Shown here piece by piece: positions 1 through 10,253 of a stretch of DNA of 58,626 nucleotides. The notes below the pieces were generated by a model that saw only the letters and a program-made list of their open reading frames with translations, had not been told where the DNA came from and searched no databases. The stretch comes from Candidatus Omnitrophota bacterium. GTDB lineage: Bacteria; Omnitrophota; Gorgyraeia; 1-14-0-20-64-10. The position numbers and the translations under genes are program-made. Positions within the stretch are counted from its first letter, which is position 1; every line of letters begins with the position of its first letter. The stretch spans positions 1 through 58,626 of the forward strand of contig JACOVG010000032.1 of NCBI GenBank assembly GCA_016177405.1, given 5' to 3'.

Positions 1-93
1 CACCAGCCCTCCCGTTGGCAGCTTACGAGGAGACGGACCGGGATGTGGGGTAAGGGGGGACACGGGTGACGCCGGAGGGAGGACCCGCCGCCG

Positions 94-124
<31 letters not shown>

Positions 125-216
125 CGGGAGTACCCGCAGGCGGCAGGACCCGTGGCCAGCAAGCCCCCACACAGAGGGCGGGGGAGTCGGAGTTGGGACT
201 TTGAGGAGGTGACGGG

Positions 217-1149
217 GTGAAACCCAGGCATCTTATTTCCATTCAGGATTTGTCGGCTCAAGAGATCGAAGCCCTTTTTCGGGAGACCGCCGGCTTAAAG
301 AAGGCCAGGGGCTCCTCCACGGCGCTTGCAGGGAAGACGTGGGGGCTTCTCTTTGAAAAACCATCGGTCCGGACCCGGGTCTCCTTTGAGGTGGGAATCG
401 CCCAGCTGGGCGGCCGGTCTCTCTACATCGGGCCGGTGGAGCTCCAGAACGGCAAGCGGGAATCGGCCAAGGATGTGGCCTGCGTCCTTTCCAGGTACCT
501 TGATGGGATCATCGCCCGCACCTTCCGCCATGAGGACGTGGTGGAGATGGCCCGGTGGGCTGTTGTCCCGGTCGTGAACGGCCTCTCGGACGTGGAGCAT
601 CCCTGCCAGGCGCTGGCCGACGGCTTCACCCTTTGGGAGAAATTCGGCAAGGTCCGCGGCGTCCGGATCGCCTTCGTGGGAGACGGCAACAACGTCTGCC
701 ACTCCCTGATGCTCCTGGCGGCGCTCCTCGGGGCCCATCTGAAGCTGGCCTGCCCGGCCGGCTACGGCCCGCGAAAGGATCTCCTGCGCTGGGCGAAGGA
801 GCGCGCGGCCCGAAGCGGCGGCTCGATTCTGAGCACCGGCTCCGCCGGGGAGGCGGCCTCCGATGCCCAGGTCGTTTACACCGATGTCTGGGCCAGCATG
901 GGGCAGGAGAAGGAACGTTCGAAACGGGGCAAGATCTTTGCCGGTTATCAGGTGAACGCAAAGCTCATGAAGCGGGCCGCCCCCCAGGCCCTTTTCATGC
1001 ACTGCCTGCCGGCCCATCGGGGCGAGGAGGTCACCGACGAGGTGATGGACAGCCGGCATTCCATTGTCTATGATCAAGCGGAGAATCGGCTTCATGCGCA
1101 GAAGGCCGTCCTGTTAAGATGGACGGCGCGAGGAGGCGGGAAGCGATGA
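217..1149 (+). CDS. argF: ornithine carbamoyltransferase
   Basis: GTG start after GAGGAGGTG; protein has FEKPSVRTRVSFEVGIAQLGG, HPCQALADGFT and FMHCLPAHRGEEV motifs. Confidence 0.96.
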   Translation: MKPRHLISIQDLSAQEIEALFRETAGLKKARGSSTALAGKTWGLLFEKPSVRTRVSFEVGIAQLGGRSLYIGPVELQNGKRESAKDVACVLSRYLDGIIARTFRHEDVVEMARWAVVPVVNGLSDVEHPCQALADGFTLWEKFGKVRGVRIAFVGDGNNVCHSLMLLAALLGAHLKLACPAGYGPRKDLLRWAKERAARSGGSILSTGSAGEAASDAQVVYTDVWASMGQEKERSKRGKIFAGYQVNAKLMKRAAPQALFMHCLPAHRGEEVTDEVMDSRHSIVYDQAENRLHAQKAVLLRWTARGGGKR

Positions 1150-2318
1150 AAAAGATAGTCTTGGCTTATTCCGGCGGGCTGGACACATCGGTCGCGATCC
1201 GGTGGCTTAGCCAAAAGGGGTTTCAGGTGATCGCCTTCCTGGCCGATGTCGGCCAGGGCGAGGACTTTGGCCCCATTCGCCGGCGGGCCCTGGCCTGCGG
1301 GGCGAGCCAGGTGGTGATCAAAGACCTTCGGGAGTCTTTCGCGCGGGAGTACATTCTGCCGGCCCTGCGCGCCGGCGCCGTCTATGAAAGGAAGTACTTG
1401 CTCGCCACCGCCTTGAGCCGCCCCCTCATCGCCAAGGCCCTGGGGGAAGCGGCCGTGGCCCACGGCGCGCGAACCGTGGCCCACGGCTGCACCGGCAAGG
1501 GCAACGACCAGGTCCGCCTGGAGGTGACCCTGAAGATCCTCTTTCCGCGGCTGGCGGTTCTGGCCCCCCTGCGGGAATGGGAGCTCAAGTCCAGGGCCGA
1601 GGAGATCCGCTATGCCGCCCGGCACAAGCTGCCGATCGCGCCTCCTTCCCAATCGCGTTTCTCCATCGATCAGAATCTCTGGGGGGTTTCCATTGAAAGC
1701 GGCCCGCTGGAGGATCCTTGGGTTGAGCCGCCGCCGGAGGCCTATCAGTGGACGAAGGAGCCCTCGCGGGCTCCGGCCCGGCCTCTCTTGGTCACGGTGG
1801 ACTGGCTGCGGGGCGTCCCGGCAGGCATCAACGGCAAGCGCCTCTCCTTGACGCGCTTGATCGAGCGCCTCAACCACCTGGGTTCCGCCCACGGGATCGG
1901 ACGGAGCGACCTGATCGAGGACCGGCTGGTGGGAATCAAATCCCGGGAGGTCTACGAGGCGCCGGCGGCCCACATCCTTCATGCCGCCCACCAGGAGCTG
2001 GAACAGCTCACCCTGGACCGGGAAATGCTGATCTTCAAGGAGATTGTCGCCGGCCGCTATGCCCGGCTGGTGTACGACGGCTTGTGGTTCACGCCTCTCA
2101 AGGCCGCGCTGGACCGGTGGGTGGATGAGAGCCAGCGCCGGGTGAGCGGAAGGGTACGGCTCAAGCTGTACCGGGGGACCTTGGCGGCGGTGGGGCGCGG
2201 TTCGCCCAACGCCCTTTACCGGAAGGCCCTGGCGACGTATCAGGGGAAGGATGAGTTTGACCAGCGATGGGCCGGTGGCTTCATCGCGCTCTGGGGGCTT
2301 CCCTATGCCAAGCCCTAG
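1146..2318 (+). CDS. argG: argininosuccinate synthase
   Basis: MKKIVLAYSGGLDTSVAIRWL; HGCTGKGNDQVR; ATGA overlap with argF stop. Confidence 0.97.
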   Translation: MKKIVLAYSGGLDTSVAIRWLSQKGFQVIAFLADVGQGEDFGPIRRRALACGASQVVIKDLRESFAREYILPALRAGAVYERKYLLATALSRPLIAKALGEAAVAHGARTVAHGCTGKGNDQVRLEVTLKILFPRLAVLAPLREWELKSRAEEIRYAARHKLPIAPPSQSRFSIDQNLWGVSIESGPLEDPWVEPPPEAYQWTKEPSRAPARPLLVTVDWLRGVPAGINGKRLSLTRLIERLNHLGSAHGIGRSDLIEDRLVGIKSREVYEAPAAHILHAAHQELEQLTLDREMLIFKEIVAGRYARLVYDGLWFTPLKAALDRWVDESQRRVSGRVRLKLYRGTLAAVGRGSPNALYRKALATYQGKDEFDQRWAGGFIALWGLPYAKP

Positions 2319-3693
2319 CCGGAAATTGTGGGGAGGCAGGTTCAAGGGAAAGACCTCCGCCGCGGTGGAGCGGTTCACCCATTCTCTTTCCGTGGATCAG
2401 CGCCTGGCCCGGTGGGATCTGGCCGGATCCATCGCCCATGCCGAAATGCTGGGCAAGCAGGGGATCATCCCGCGGCAAGCCGGCCGCCGGATCGTGCGGG
2501 CCCTCAAGGAGATCTCGCGGGCGGTTGACCGTAAAACCGTGGTCTGGAGCGCCGGGGCGGAAGACATCCACACCGCCATTCAGGAGCTCCTGGCCAGGAA
2601 GATAGGGGCGGCCGCCGGCTACCTGCATGCCGGACGCTCCAGAAATGACCAGGTGGTGACCTCTTTCCGCCTCTGTTTGAAGGCCGAAACAACCGGTCTC
2701 ATCCAGAAAATCCACCGGCTTCAAAAGGCCGTCTTGAAGCAGGCCCGCAAGAAGCAGGGGACTCTTCTGCCTGGCATGACCCATCTGCGGCACGCCCAGC
2801 CGGTCCTTCTATCGCACCTTCTTTTGAGCTATCTCGCCCCTCTTCAAAGGGACCGGGGGCGCCTGGCCGACGCCCTCTCCCGGATGAACGAGTCCCCTCT
2901 GGGGTCGGCGGCCCTGGCGGGAACGGGTCTGGCCATCGACCGGGCCTTCACCGCCAAGCGCCTGGGCTTTTCCGGCCCCATGGCCAATTCCATCGACGGG
3001 GTCACCGACCGGGACTTCGTGGTGGAGCTCCTGTCGGCCTTGGCCCTGACCGGCCTGCATCTGGCCAGGATCGCGGAGGACCTGATTCTCTTCTCCACCG
3101 AGGCCTTCGGGTATCTCCGCTTCGACGAGAAGCTCCTGACCGGAAGTTCCATGATGCCCCAGAAACAAAATCCTGATTTTCTGGAGCTGATCCGCGCCGG
3201 TTCCGCCCGGATCAGCGGGCAGCTCGCCGCGGGGCTGGCTCTCTTCAAGGGATTGCCCTCCGGCTACCAGCGGGACCTCCAATGGGATAAGGCGATCGTC
3301 TTTGAGGCCCTGGACCAGGCCCAGGGGATGGTGGAGCTGTTGACCGACGGCTTTGGGGGCTTACGCTGGAACGAAGCCCGGACGCGCCGGGCGCTGGAGG
3401 ATCCCTCCCTTTACGCGACCGACCTCGCGGAGTACCTGGCGATGAAAAAGATCCCTTGGGCCTTGGCCCACCAGGCCGTGGGCCGGCTCTTGGCCCACGC
3501 AGAGGAACGGGGAATCCCGGCGGCCCGGATGCCCCTTCAGGAGATCCGAAGGTTCTCTCCGGCCTTTGGTCCGGATCTCTATCGCCTCTTTGACCCCCGG
3601 GTGTCGGTTGGGCGCAAACGTTCCTTTGGAAGCACCTCTCCCCAGGAGGTGGCCCGGGCGATTCGCCGGTGGCAGCGCCTGCTGGCGGTTTAG
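2305..3693 (+). CDS. argH: argininosuccinate lyase
   Basis: MPSPSRKLWGGRFKGKTSAAVERF start; GSSMMPQKQNPDFLELIR fumarase/ASL signature. Confidence 0.97.
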   Translation: MPSPSRKLWGGRFKGKTSAAVERFTHSLSVDQRLARWDLAGSIAHAEMLGKQGIIPRQAGRRIVRALKEISRAVDRKTVVWSAGAEDIHTAIQELLARKIGAAAGYLHAGRSRNDQVVTSFRLCLKAETTGLIQKIHRLQKAVLKQARKKQGTLLPGMTHLRHAQPVLLSHLLLSYLAPLQRDRGRLADALSRMNESPLGSAALAGTGLAIDRAFTAKRLGFSGPMANSIDGVTDRDFVVELLSALALTGLHLARIAEDLILFSTEAFGYLRFDEKLLTGSSMMPQKQNPDFLELIRAGSARISGQLAAGLALFKGLPSGYQRDLQWDKAIVFEALDQAQGMVELLTDGFGGLRWNEARTRRALEDPSLYATDLAEYLAMKKIPWALAHQAVGRLLAHAEERGIPAARMPLQEIRRFSPAFGPDLYRLFDPRVSVGRKRSFGSTSPQEVARAIRRWQRLLAV

Positions 3694-4953
3694 ATGCACC
3701 GCTTTGCTCTCAAAAAGGGACGCCTCTGGTGCGAGGGGGTGGCGGTTGATCGCGTGGCCGACGCGCTGGGAACGCCCCTTTATCTTTACAGCTTTCAAAC
3801 CCTCCTCGACCATTACCGGAAGCTTGAGAAGGCCTTCTCCTCCGCCGGCGCCCTGATCTGCTTCGCCGTCAAGGCCAATGGAAACCTCGCCATTCTCAAG
3901 GCGCTGGCCCAGGCCGGCTCCGGCTTTGATGTGGTTTCGGGCGGGGAGTTGAGGAAAGCGCTCTTGGCCGGAGCGGCGCCCCAGAAGATCGTCTACGCCT
4001 CGGTGGGCAAAACCGACCGGGAGATCGAGCTGGCCCTCCGGTCGCGCGTTCTGTTCTTCAACGTGGAGTCGGCCATGGAATTGGAGGTTCTTGAGGCGGC
4101 CTGCCGGCGGCTCAAGAGGCGCCAGAGGGTCTGTTTGAGGCTCAACCCGGGCGTCCAGGCCGACACCCACGCCTACATCAGCACGGGCCAGCCCGCGAGC
4201 AAATTCGGCATGGGGCTGTCCACCGTGGAATCCCTCTTCAAGCGCCACCGCGAATTCCCGCACCTGGACCTCGCGGGCATCCACCTGCACATCGGCTCGC
4301 AGATCCTGGAGGCGGCCCCCTTCGCCGCCGCCATTGCCAAAGCGATCGGGTTGGCGAAGAAGGCCAGGCGCTGGGGCGTGGCGATCCGATATCTGAACAT
4401 CGGAGGGGGACTGGGCATCGTTTACCACCGGGAAACGCCGCAGACCGCCCAGGCCTTTGCCTCCCGGATTCTGCCCCTCATAAAAAACAGCTCCCTCAAG
4501 CTCATCCTGGAGCCGGGCCGGTTCATCGCCGGAAACAGCGGCGTCCTGCTGACGCGCGTTGTCACCCTCAAGGAGAACGGAAGGAAGCGGTTCGCGGTGG
4601 TGGACGCGGGGATGAACGACCTGATCCGCCCCAGCCTCTATGGCGCTTACCACGAGATGGTCCTCTCCGGCGGCGCGGCACGCCGGCCAAGGCTTCGGTA
4701 CGACGTCGTGGGACCGGTCTGCGAAAGCGGAGACTTCTTCGCCAAGGACCGCCTCCTCCCGCGCCTCACGCGGGGCGATCTGCTGGCCATCCTGGGGGCG
4801 GGGGCCTACGGTTTCGCCATGTCCAGCAATTACAACGCCAGGCCCCGCGCGGCCGAGGTGATGGTCCGCGGCCGCCGGTGGTTTGTCATCCGCCGCCGCG
4901 AGACCTTCCAGGACTTGGTCCGCGGCGAGCGCCTGCCGCCCTTCCTCCAATGA
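3694..4953 (+). CDS. lysA: diaminopimelate decarboxylase
   Basis: PLP-binding FAVKANGNLAILK, GGGLGI, EPGRFIAGNSG, CESGDFFAKDR motifs. Confidence 0.96.
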   Translation: MHRFALKKGRLWCEGVAVDRVADALGTPLYLYSFQTLLDHYRKLEKAFSSAGALICFAVKANGNLAILKALAQAGSGFDVVSGGELRKALLAGAAPQKIVYASVGKTDREIELALRSRVLFFNVESAMELEVLEAACRRLKRRQRVCLRLNPGVQADTHAYISTGQPASKFGMGLSTVESLFKRHREFPHLDLAGIHLHIGSQILEAAPFAAAIAKAIGLAKKARRWGVAIRYLNIGGGLGIVYHRETPQTAQAFASRILPLIKNSSLKLILEPGRFIAGNSGVLLTRVVTLKENGRKRFAVVDAGMNDLIRPSLYGAYHEMVLSGGAARRPRLRYDVVGPVCESGDFFAKDRLLPRLTRGDLLAILGAGAYGFAMSSNYNARPRAAEVMVRGRRWFVIRRRETFQDLVRGERLPPFLQ

Positions 4954-5753
4954 CCCCCCTGCGTTTCACGAAGATGGCGGGGGCGGGCAACGACTTTGTC
5001 CTTGTGGAGGCCGAGCGTCTTCGCCCAGGGGAAAATCTACCGCGGCTGGCCCGCCGCTTGTGCGACCGCAAGCGGGGGATCGGGGCGGACGGCCTTTTGC
5101 TGGTGGGCTCCTCCCGAAACGGGTCGGCCCGGATGCGGATCTTCAATCCCGACGGCAGCGAGCCCGACATGTGCGGCAACGGCGCCCGGTGCGCCGCCTG
5201 GTACCTCCACCCGCGGGGAAAGAAAACCCTTTCCCTCGCGACCGGGGCCGGCCCCTTGACGGCTCACGTGACCGGCGGGGGGGTCCGCCTTTTCCTCTCC
5301 AGGCCCCGCTCGCTTAACCTCAACCTTTCTCTGGCGGTTGGCGGCCGCCGCTGGATTTTCCACTCGGTGAACACCGGGGTGCCCCATGCCGTGAGCGTGG
5401 TCAAAAGAATTCAAGACATCGACGTGGAGCGCGTCGGAAGATCGGTCCGCTTTCATTCTCATTTCAAGCCGCGGGGGACCAACGTTGATTTCATTCAGAT
5501 CGTCTCCCCCAGGCGCCTCATCATCCGGACCTACGAGCGGGGGGTGGAAGGGGAGACCCTGGCTTGCGGGACCGGCGCGGCGGCCTCGGTGGTCATCGGC
5601 GAACGGCTTGGACTTTTGAAGCCGCCGGTCAGCCTCACGACGGCGTCGGGAGAGCTCTTGAGGGTGGGTTACGTTGAATCGGGCACATCTGGGAAACAGT
5701 GGTACCTTGAAGGAACGGCACAGAAGATCTTCGAAGGAGAGATCAACCGGTGA
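4950..5753 (+). CDS. dapF: diaminopimelate epimerase
   Basis: MTPLRFTKMAGAGNDFVLV; DMCGNGARC; ETLACGTGAAAS; ATGA overlap with lysA. Confidence 0.97.
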   Translation: MTPLRFTKMAGAGNDFVLVEAERLRPGENLPRLARRLCDRKRGIGADGLLLVGSSRNGSARMRIFNPDGSEPDMCGNGARCAAWYLHPRGKKTLSLATGAGPLTAHVTGGGVRLFLSRPRSLNLNLSLAVGGRRWIFHSVNTGVPHAVSVVKRIQDIDVERVGRSVRFHSHFKPRGTNVDFIQIVSPRRLIIRTYERGVEGETLACGTGAAASVVIGERLGLLKPPVSLTTASGELLRVGYVESGTSGKQWYLEGTAQKIFEGEINR

Positions 5754-6649
5754 AGCATTCCAAGAAGCTTAAATTTTCTGGTTCCATGGTCGCGCTGGTG
5801 ACCCCCTTCAGGAAAGGGCGGGTGGACGGGGAAACCTTGAGATCGCTGGTCGCCTTTCACATCCGGGAGGGAACCTCCGCTTTGGTTCCCTGCGGCACGA
5901 CCGGCGAGTCGGCCACCCTTTCCCACGCGGAGCACGAGGAGGTGATCGAAACCACCCTCGAGGCCGCCCGGGGAAAGATCCCGGTGATCGCCGGCACCGG
6001 ATCCAACAACACCCAGGAGGCCCTGCGGCTGACCCGGCATGCCGAGCGCGCCGGAGCGGACGCGGCGCTCCTCATCTCGCCCTATTACAACCGGCCCACG
6101 CAGGAGGGGCTCTACCAGCATTTCCGGACGATCGCCGAGTCGGTTTCCATTCCGCTTATCCTCTACAACATCGCCTCCCGCACGGGGGTCAACATCGAGC
6201 CGGAAACCTTTGCCAGGCTCTCGAAGCTTCCCCACATTGCCGGGGTCAAGGAGGCGAGCGGCTCGCTGGAGCAGATGTCCAGGATCAAAGCCCTCTGCGG
6301 AAAGGACTTCGCCCTCATCTCCGGCGACGACGTCCTGACCCTTCCGGTCCTGGCGATCGGCGGGACAGGGGTGATCTCGGTGGTGGCCAACCTGGTTCCG
6401 GGGAAGGTGGCCGGCCTGGTGCGCTCTTTTGAGGAGGGCGAGGTCGATCGGGCCCGCGCGCTTCATTACGAGCTTCTGGCCCTCACCAAGGCCCTGTTCC
6501 TGGAAACCAACCCCATTCCGGTCAAGACCGCCATGGGATTGGCGGGGCTCTTGCCGGAGGCCTCCCTGCGGCTGCCGCTTTGCCCCATGAGCGACGGAAA
6601 TCTCGCCAAGCTCAAAGAGGCCTTGCGCCCCTTCCGGCTTACCCGATGA
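5750..6649 (+). CDS. dapA: 4-hydroxy-tetrahydrodipicolinate synthase
   Basis: GSMVALVTPF, CGTTGESATLSHAEH, YNIASRTGVNI, GVKEASG motifs; GTGA overlap with dapF. Confidence 0.97.
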   Translation: MKHSKKLKFSGSMVALVTPFRKGRVDGETLRSLVAFHIREGTSALVPCGTTGESATLSHAEHEEVIETTLEAARGKIPVIAGTGSNNTQEALRLTRHAERAGADAALLISPYYNRPTQEGLYQHFRTIAESVSIPLILYNIASRTGVNIEPETFARLSKLPHIAGVKEASGSLEQMSRIKALCGKDFALISGDDVLTLPVLAIGGTGVISVVANLVPGKVAGLVRSFEEGEVDRARALHYELLALTKALFLETNPIPVKTAMGLAGLLPEASLRLPLCPMSDGNLAKLKEALRPFRLTR

Positions 6650-7401
6650 TCCGCGCGGCGGTCAGCGGCTGCTGCGGGAGAATGGGTTCCCTCATCGTGG
6701 AGGAAATCCTGAAGGATCCCCTTCGCTTCCAGCTCGCCGGGGCCTTCGAGCAGGCGGGCCACGAAAAGCTCGGCGCTGGCATTCCAGGGGCGCCGGGGGT
6801 CCGCGTCCAGAGCGACTTGGCCTCTCACCTGGCAGGCGTACAGTCCCTGATTGAATTCACCACCGCCGGCGCCACCGTGGAGCACGCGAGGTACGCCTCG
6901 GCCGCCGGCGTGCCGATGGTGATCGGGACCACGGGGTTTGACCCCTCCCAGATGGAGGAGCTGCGCTCCCTGGCCGCGAGAATCCCCATCTTCTGGTCCG
7001 CCAACATGTCCCTGGGGGTGGTGATCCTGCGTCAGGCCCTCCGGTCGCTGGCCGACGGCTACCGGAAGTTCGGTCTGTTGGATAAAGCGGCCATCGCCCT
7101 TTCCGAAACCCACCACGTCAGGAAGAAGGACAAACCCAGCGGAACCGCCAAGCTCCTGGCCCAGGAAATCTTCCGGGCCGCCGGGCGAAAGATCCAGGAC
7201 CAGGAGATTGAGGCCCGAAGGATCGGGGAGGTCGTTGGCATTCACAGCGTCTCCTTCGTCACCCCCGCGGAGAAGATCTCCATTCAGCATGAAGCGTTGG
7301 ACCGCCGGCTTTTCGCCCAGGGGGCCCTCTGGGCCGCCCAGGCGTTTCAAGCCTTCTGGAAGAAACCGGGTTGGTACGAGATGGACGACCTCCTCCGGTG
7401 A
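6646..7401 (+). CDS. dapB: 4-hydroxy-tetrahydrodipicolinate reductase
   Basis: AVSGCCGRMGSLIVEEI; IGTTGFDP; ETHHVRKKDKPSGTA; ATGA overlap with dapA. Confidence 0.96.
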   Translation: MIRAAVSGCCGRMGSLIVEEILKDPLRFQLAGAFEQAGHEKLGAGIPGAPGVRVQSDLASHLAGVQSLIEFTTAGATVEHARYASAAGVPMVIGTTGFDPSQMEELRSLAARIPIFWSANMSLGVVILRQALRSLADGYRKFGLLDKAAIALSETHHVRKKDKPSGTAKLLAQEIFRAAGRKIQDQEIEARRIGEVVGIHSVSFVTPAEKISIQHEALDRRLFAQGALWAAQAFQAFWKKPGWYEMDDLLR

Positions 7402-8579
7402 TTCCCCCCGTCGCGCGGAGGCTGAAGCGCCTTCCGCCGTACCTGTTCGTCGCCATCGACGCCTTGAAAGAGGAGCTCCTGCGGCAGGGCAGGGACGTGA
7501 TTGACATGGGCGTGGGAGACCCGGACCTTCCCACCCCAGGCTTCATCCGGAGGGCCCTGGTCCAGGCGCTCCGGAATCCGGCCCACCACCGGTACCCCTC
7601 CAACCGCGGGCTGTTGAGTCTGCGTCAGGCGATCGCCCGGTGGTACCAAAAACGCTTCCAGGTTGCCCTGGACCCGGAAACCGAGATCCTCCCCTTGATC
7701 GGCTCCAAGGAGGGAATCGCCCATCTGCCCCTGGGCTTCGTCAACCCGGGCGACGCGGTGCTGGTTCCGGACCCCGGCTACCCCCCTTACCGGACCGGGA
7801 CCATCCTGGCCGGGGGCAGGCCCGTCGCCGTCCCTTTGCTCGCCCAGAACGACTTCCTTCCGGACCTTGAAGCGCTTCAAAAACGAGGGGTCCGGGCGAA
7901 GCTCTTCTTTCTGAACTACCCCAACAACCCCACGGCCGCCTGCGCCGATGGGTCCTTTTTCCGGCGGCTTACAACCTTCGCCCACAAAACCGGCATTCCC
8001 GTCTGCCACGACGCGGCCTATTCCGAGATCTCCTTTTCAGGGCCCCAGCCCAGTTTTCTGCAGTCGCCCGGAGCCAAGGAGGCGGGGATAGAGTTCCACT
8101 CCCTTTCCAAGACCTTCCAGATGACCGGATTCAGAATCGGCTGGGTTGCCGGAAACCGGCAGATGGTCTCGGCCCTGGCCCGGGTAAAATCCAACATCGA
8201 CTCCGGCATTTTCGAGGCCATCCAGGCCGCCGGCATCCGGGCCCTGCAAGGGTCAAGCTCCCAGCGCGGCCGAATGGCCGCGGTCTACCGCCGGCGCAGA
8301 GACCTTTGGGTGGGCGCCCTCCAATCGGCGGGATGGCCGGCGCGGCCTCCCGAGGCCACCTTCTACCTTTGGGTGAGAACCCCTCCGGGGAAGAAGTCCC
8401 AGGAGGTGTCCTCTCTCCTATTAAGGAAGGCCGGCATCGTGGCCACCCCCGGGGTGGGTTTCGGCCGGTACGGGGAAGGGTACATCCGCTTCTCGTTGAC
8501 TCTTCCCCTCACGCGCCTTCAAGAGGCGGCCCGGCGGATGGGCAGACTTTCTCTATGGCCCAAGCCCTCGTCGGGTTAG
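7398..8579 (+). CDS. dapL: LL-diaminopimelate aminotransferase (class I/II aminotransferase)
   Basis: PLP aminotransferase with GVGDPDLPTP, YPNNPTAA, SLSKTFQMTGFRIGW; position after dapFAB; GTGA overlap with dapB. Confidence 0.88.
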   Translation: MIPPVARRLKRLPPYLFVAIDALKEELLRQGRDVIDMGVGDPDLPTPGFIRRALVQALRNPAHHRYPSNRGLLSLRQAIARWYQKRFQVALDPETEILPLIGSKEGIAHLPLGFVNPGDAVLVPDPGYPPYRTGTILAGGRPVAVPLLAQNDFLPDLEALQKRGVRAKLFFLNYPNNPTAACADGSFFRRLTTFAHKTGIPVCHDAAYSEISFSGPQPSFLQSPGAKEAGIEFHSLSKTFQMTGFRIGWVAGNRQMVSALARVKSNIDSGIFEAIQAAGIRALQGSSSQRGRMAAVYRRRRDLWVGALQSAGWPARPPEATFYLWVRTPPGKKSQEVSSLLLRKAGIVATPGVGFGRYGEGYIRFSLTLPLTRLQEAARRMGRLSLWPKPSSG

Positions 8580-9025
8580 GCTCCAATCTGGGCGACCGGA
8601 TCGCCCATCTGACCCTGGCCGTGGAAGAGATGAAGAAGCTTCCGGACACCCGGGTGGCGGGCGTCTCCTCCTGGCACGAAACCGAGCCGCTGGGCGGCCC
8701 GGCCCAGGGGCCCTTCCTGAATGGAGCGGCCAGGCTCTTCACGTCGCTTGGCCCGTCGGAGCTCCTCAACCACCTGCAGGCCATCGAGGTGAAGCTCGGC
8801 CGCCCCAAGGATCATGCCCGATGGGCAGAGCGCACCATGGACCTGGACCTCCTGGCCTACGACGACCAGCTGCTGCGCGCCCCGGGGCTCACCCTTCCGC
8901 ACCCAGGGCTTCACGAACGGCCCTTTGTCCTGAGGCCCCTGGCGGAAATCGCGCCGGAGTGGATCCATCCGGTGCTTCACCGATCGGCCCGCGAACTGCT
9001 GGACGCCCTGTCGTGCCGATCGTAA
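8555..9025 (+). CDS. folK: 2-amino-4-hydroxy-6-hydroxymethyldihydropteridine diphosphokinase
   Basis: MAQALVGLGSNLGDRIAHL; ERTMDLDLLAYDD; HPGLHERPFVLRPLAEIAP. Confidence 0.96.
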   Translation: MAQALVGLGSNLGDRIAHLTLAVEEMKKLPDTRVAGVSSWHETEPLGGPAQGPFLNGAARLFTSLGPSELLNHLQAIEVKLGRPKDHARWAERTMDLDLLAYDDQLLRAPGLTLPHPGLHERPFVLRPLAEIAPEWIHPVLHRSARELLDALSCRS

Positions 9026-9867
9026 GGGGCCTGCCGAGACTCAAGGCCATCATCGGGGATCTCAAGAAAAAGGGTCGAACCATCGGTTTCGTTCCCACGA
9101 TGGGAGCCCTGCACGAGGGTCATCTCTCCCTCATCCGGCAAGCGGCCAAGGAAAACGATTTCGTGGTGGTCAGCGTCTTTGTCAATCCGATCCAGTTTGA
9201 CCGGGAGTCCGATTTCAGTTCGTACCCCCGCGGCCTCCGATCGGACGCCCGAAGGGCCGCCGAAGCCGGCTGCGACCTGATCTTCGCCCCCTCCGCCGGC
9301 GCCCTTTATCCGCCCGGATTTCAGACCTTCGTCGACGTCACGCGCTTGAGCCTCCCGTGGGAGGGGCGCGCGCGGCCCGGGCACTTCCGGGGGGTGGCCA
9401 CCGTGGTCGCCAAGCTCTTCAACCTTGTTTCGCCCACCCGGGCTTACTTCGGCCGGAAGGATGCCCAGCAGGCGCGCCTGGTTCAACAGCTCATCGAAGA
9501 CCTTCACTTCCCGGTGATCCTGCGCGTGAGGCCGACCGTCCGGGAGTCCGGGGGCCTGGCGATGAGCTCCCGCAACAGCCTCCTTTCTCCGTCGGAGCGG
9601 CGGCGCGCCAGCGGGATCTTCGACGCTTTACAGGAGGGCGGACGCCTGATAAAATGTGGCCAGCGTCGAGGAGAGGCGATTTCTCGACGGATGAGGGTGG
9701 TGCTTCGACGAATCCCGGACGTGAAGATCGATTACGTCGCCGTGGTGAATCCCAAGACCCTGGAGCCCCTGAAGACCGTCCGGCTGCCGGCGGCGATCTT
9801 GGCGGCGGTTTGGATGGGGGGAGTGCGGCTGATCGACGGCTGCGTGGTGTCGACCAAGAAAGGTTAG
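9013..9867 (+). CDS. panC: pantothenate synthetase
   Basis: [46 protein letters not shown]. Confidence 0.97.
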   Translation: MPIVRGLPRLKAIIGDLKKKGRTIGFVPTMGALHEGHLSLIRQAAKENDFVVVSVFVNPIQFDRESDFSSYPRGLRSDARRAAEAGCDLIFAPSAGALYPPGFQTFVDVTRLSLPWEGRARPGHFRGVATVVAKLFNLVSPTRAYFGRKDAQQARLVQQLIEDLHFPVILRVRPTVRESGGLAMSSRNSLLSPSERRRASGIFDALQEGGRLIKCGQRRGEAISRRMRVVLRRIPDVKIDYVAVVNPKTLEPLKTVRLPAAILAAVWMGGVRLIDGCVVSTKKG

Positions 9868-9869
9868 GC

Positions 9870-10253
9870 ATGCTGCGCAATGTGATGAAATCCAAGATCC
9901 ACCGGGTGACCGTGACCGAGGCGAACCTCCAGTACGAGGGGTCCATCACGGTGGATGAGGACCTGCTGAAGGCGGCGGACATCCTCCCCGGCGAGAAGCT
10001 TCAGGTGATCAATCTGGCCAACGGCAGCCGCATCGAAACTTACGGCTTGCCGGGTCCGGCCGGTTCAGGCACCATCTGCTTAAACGGCGGGGCGGCCCGC
10101 TGGGGCCTTCCCGGCGACACCCTGATCCTGATCGCCTACGCCTGGATCGACTCCAGGGAAGCCGCCTCCTTTCGGCCCAAGGTCGTTCTGGTCGACGCGC
10201 AAAACAGGATCCGGGAAACCATTCGGGAAACCGTCGGCACGCATGACGGTTAA
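9870..10253 (+). CDS. panD: aspartate 1-decarboxylase
   Basis: [55 protein letters not shown]. Confidence 0.97.
   Translation: MLRNVMKSKIHRVTVTEANLQYEGSITVDEDLLKAADILPGEKLQVINLANGSRIETYGLPGPAGSGTICLNGGAARWGLPGDTLILIAYAWIDSREAASFRPKVVLVDAQNRIRETIRETVGTHDG

Noticed and set aside
295-1095. Long antisense ORFs opposite argF and most other plus-strand genes (e.g. 1092-2378, 3361-4950, 41274-42179, 44475-46397)
   Set aside because: High-GC mirror ORFs; proteins are low-complexity G/R/P/H-rich with no recognisable motifs, opposite well-supported conserved genes
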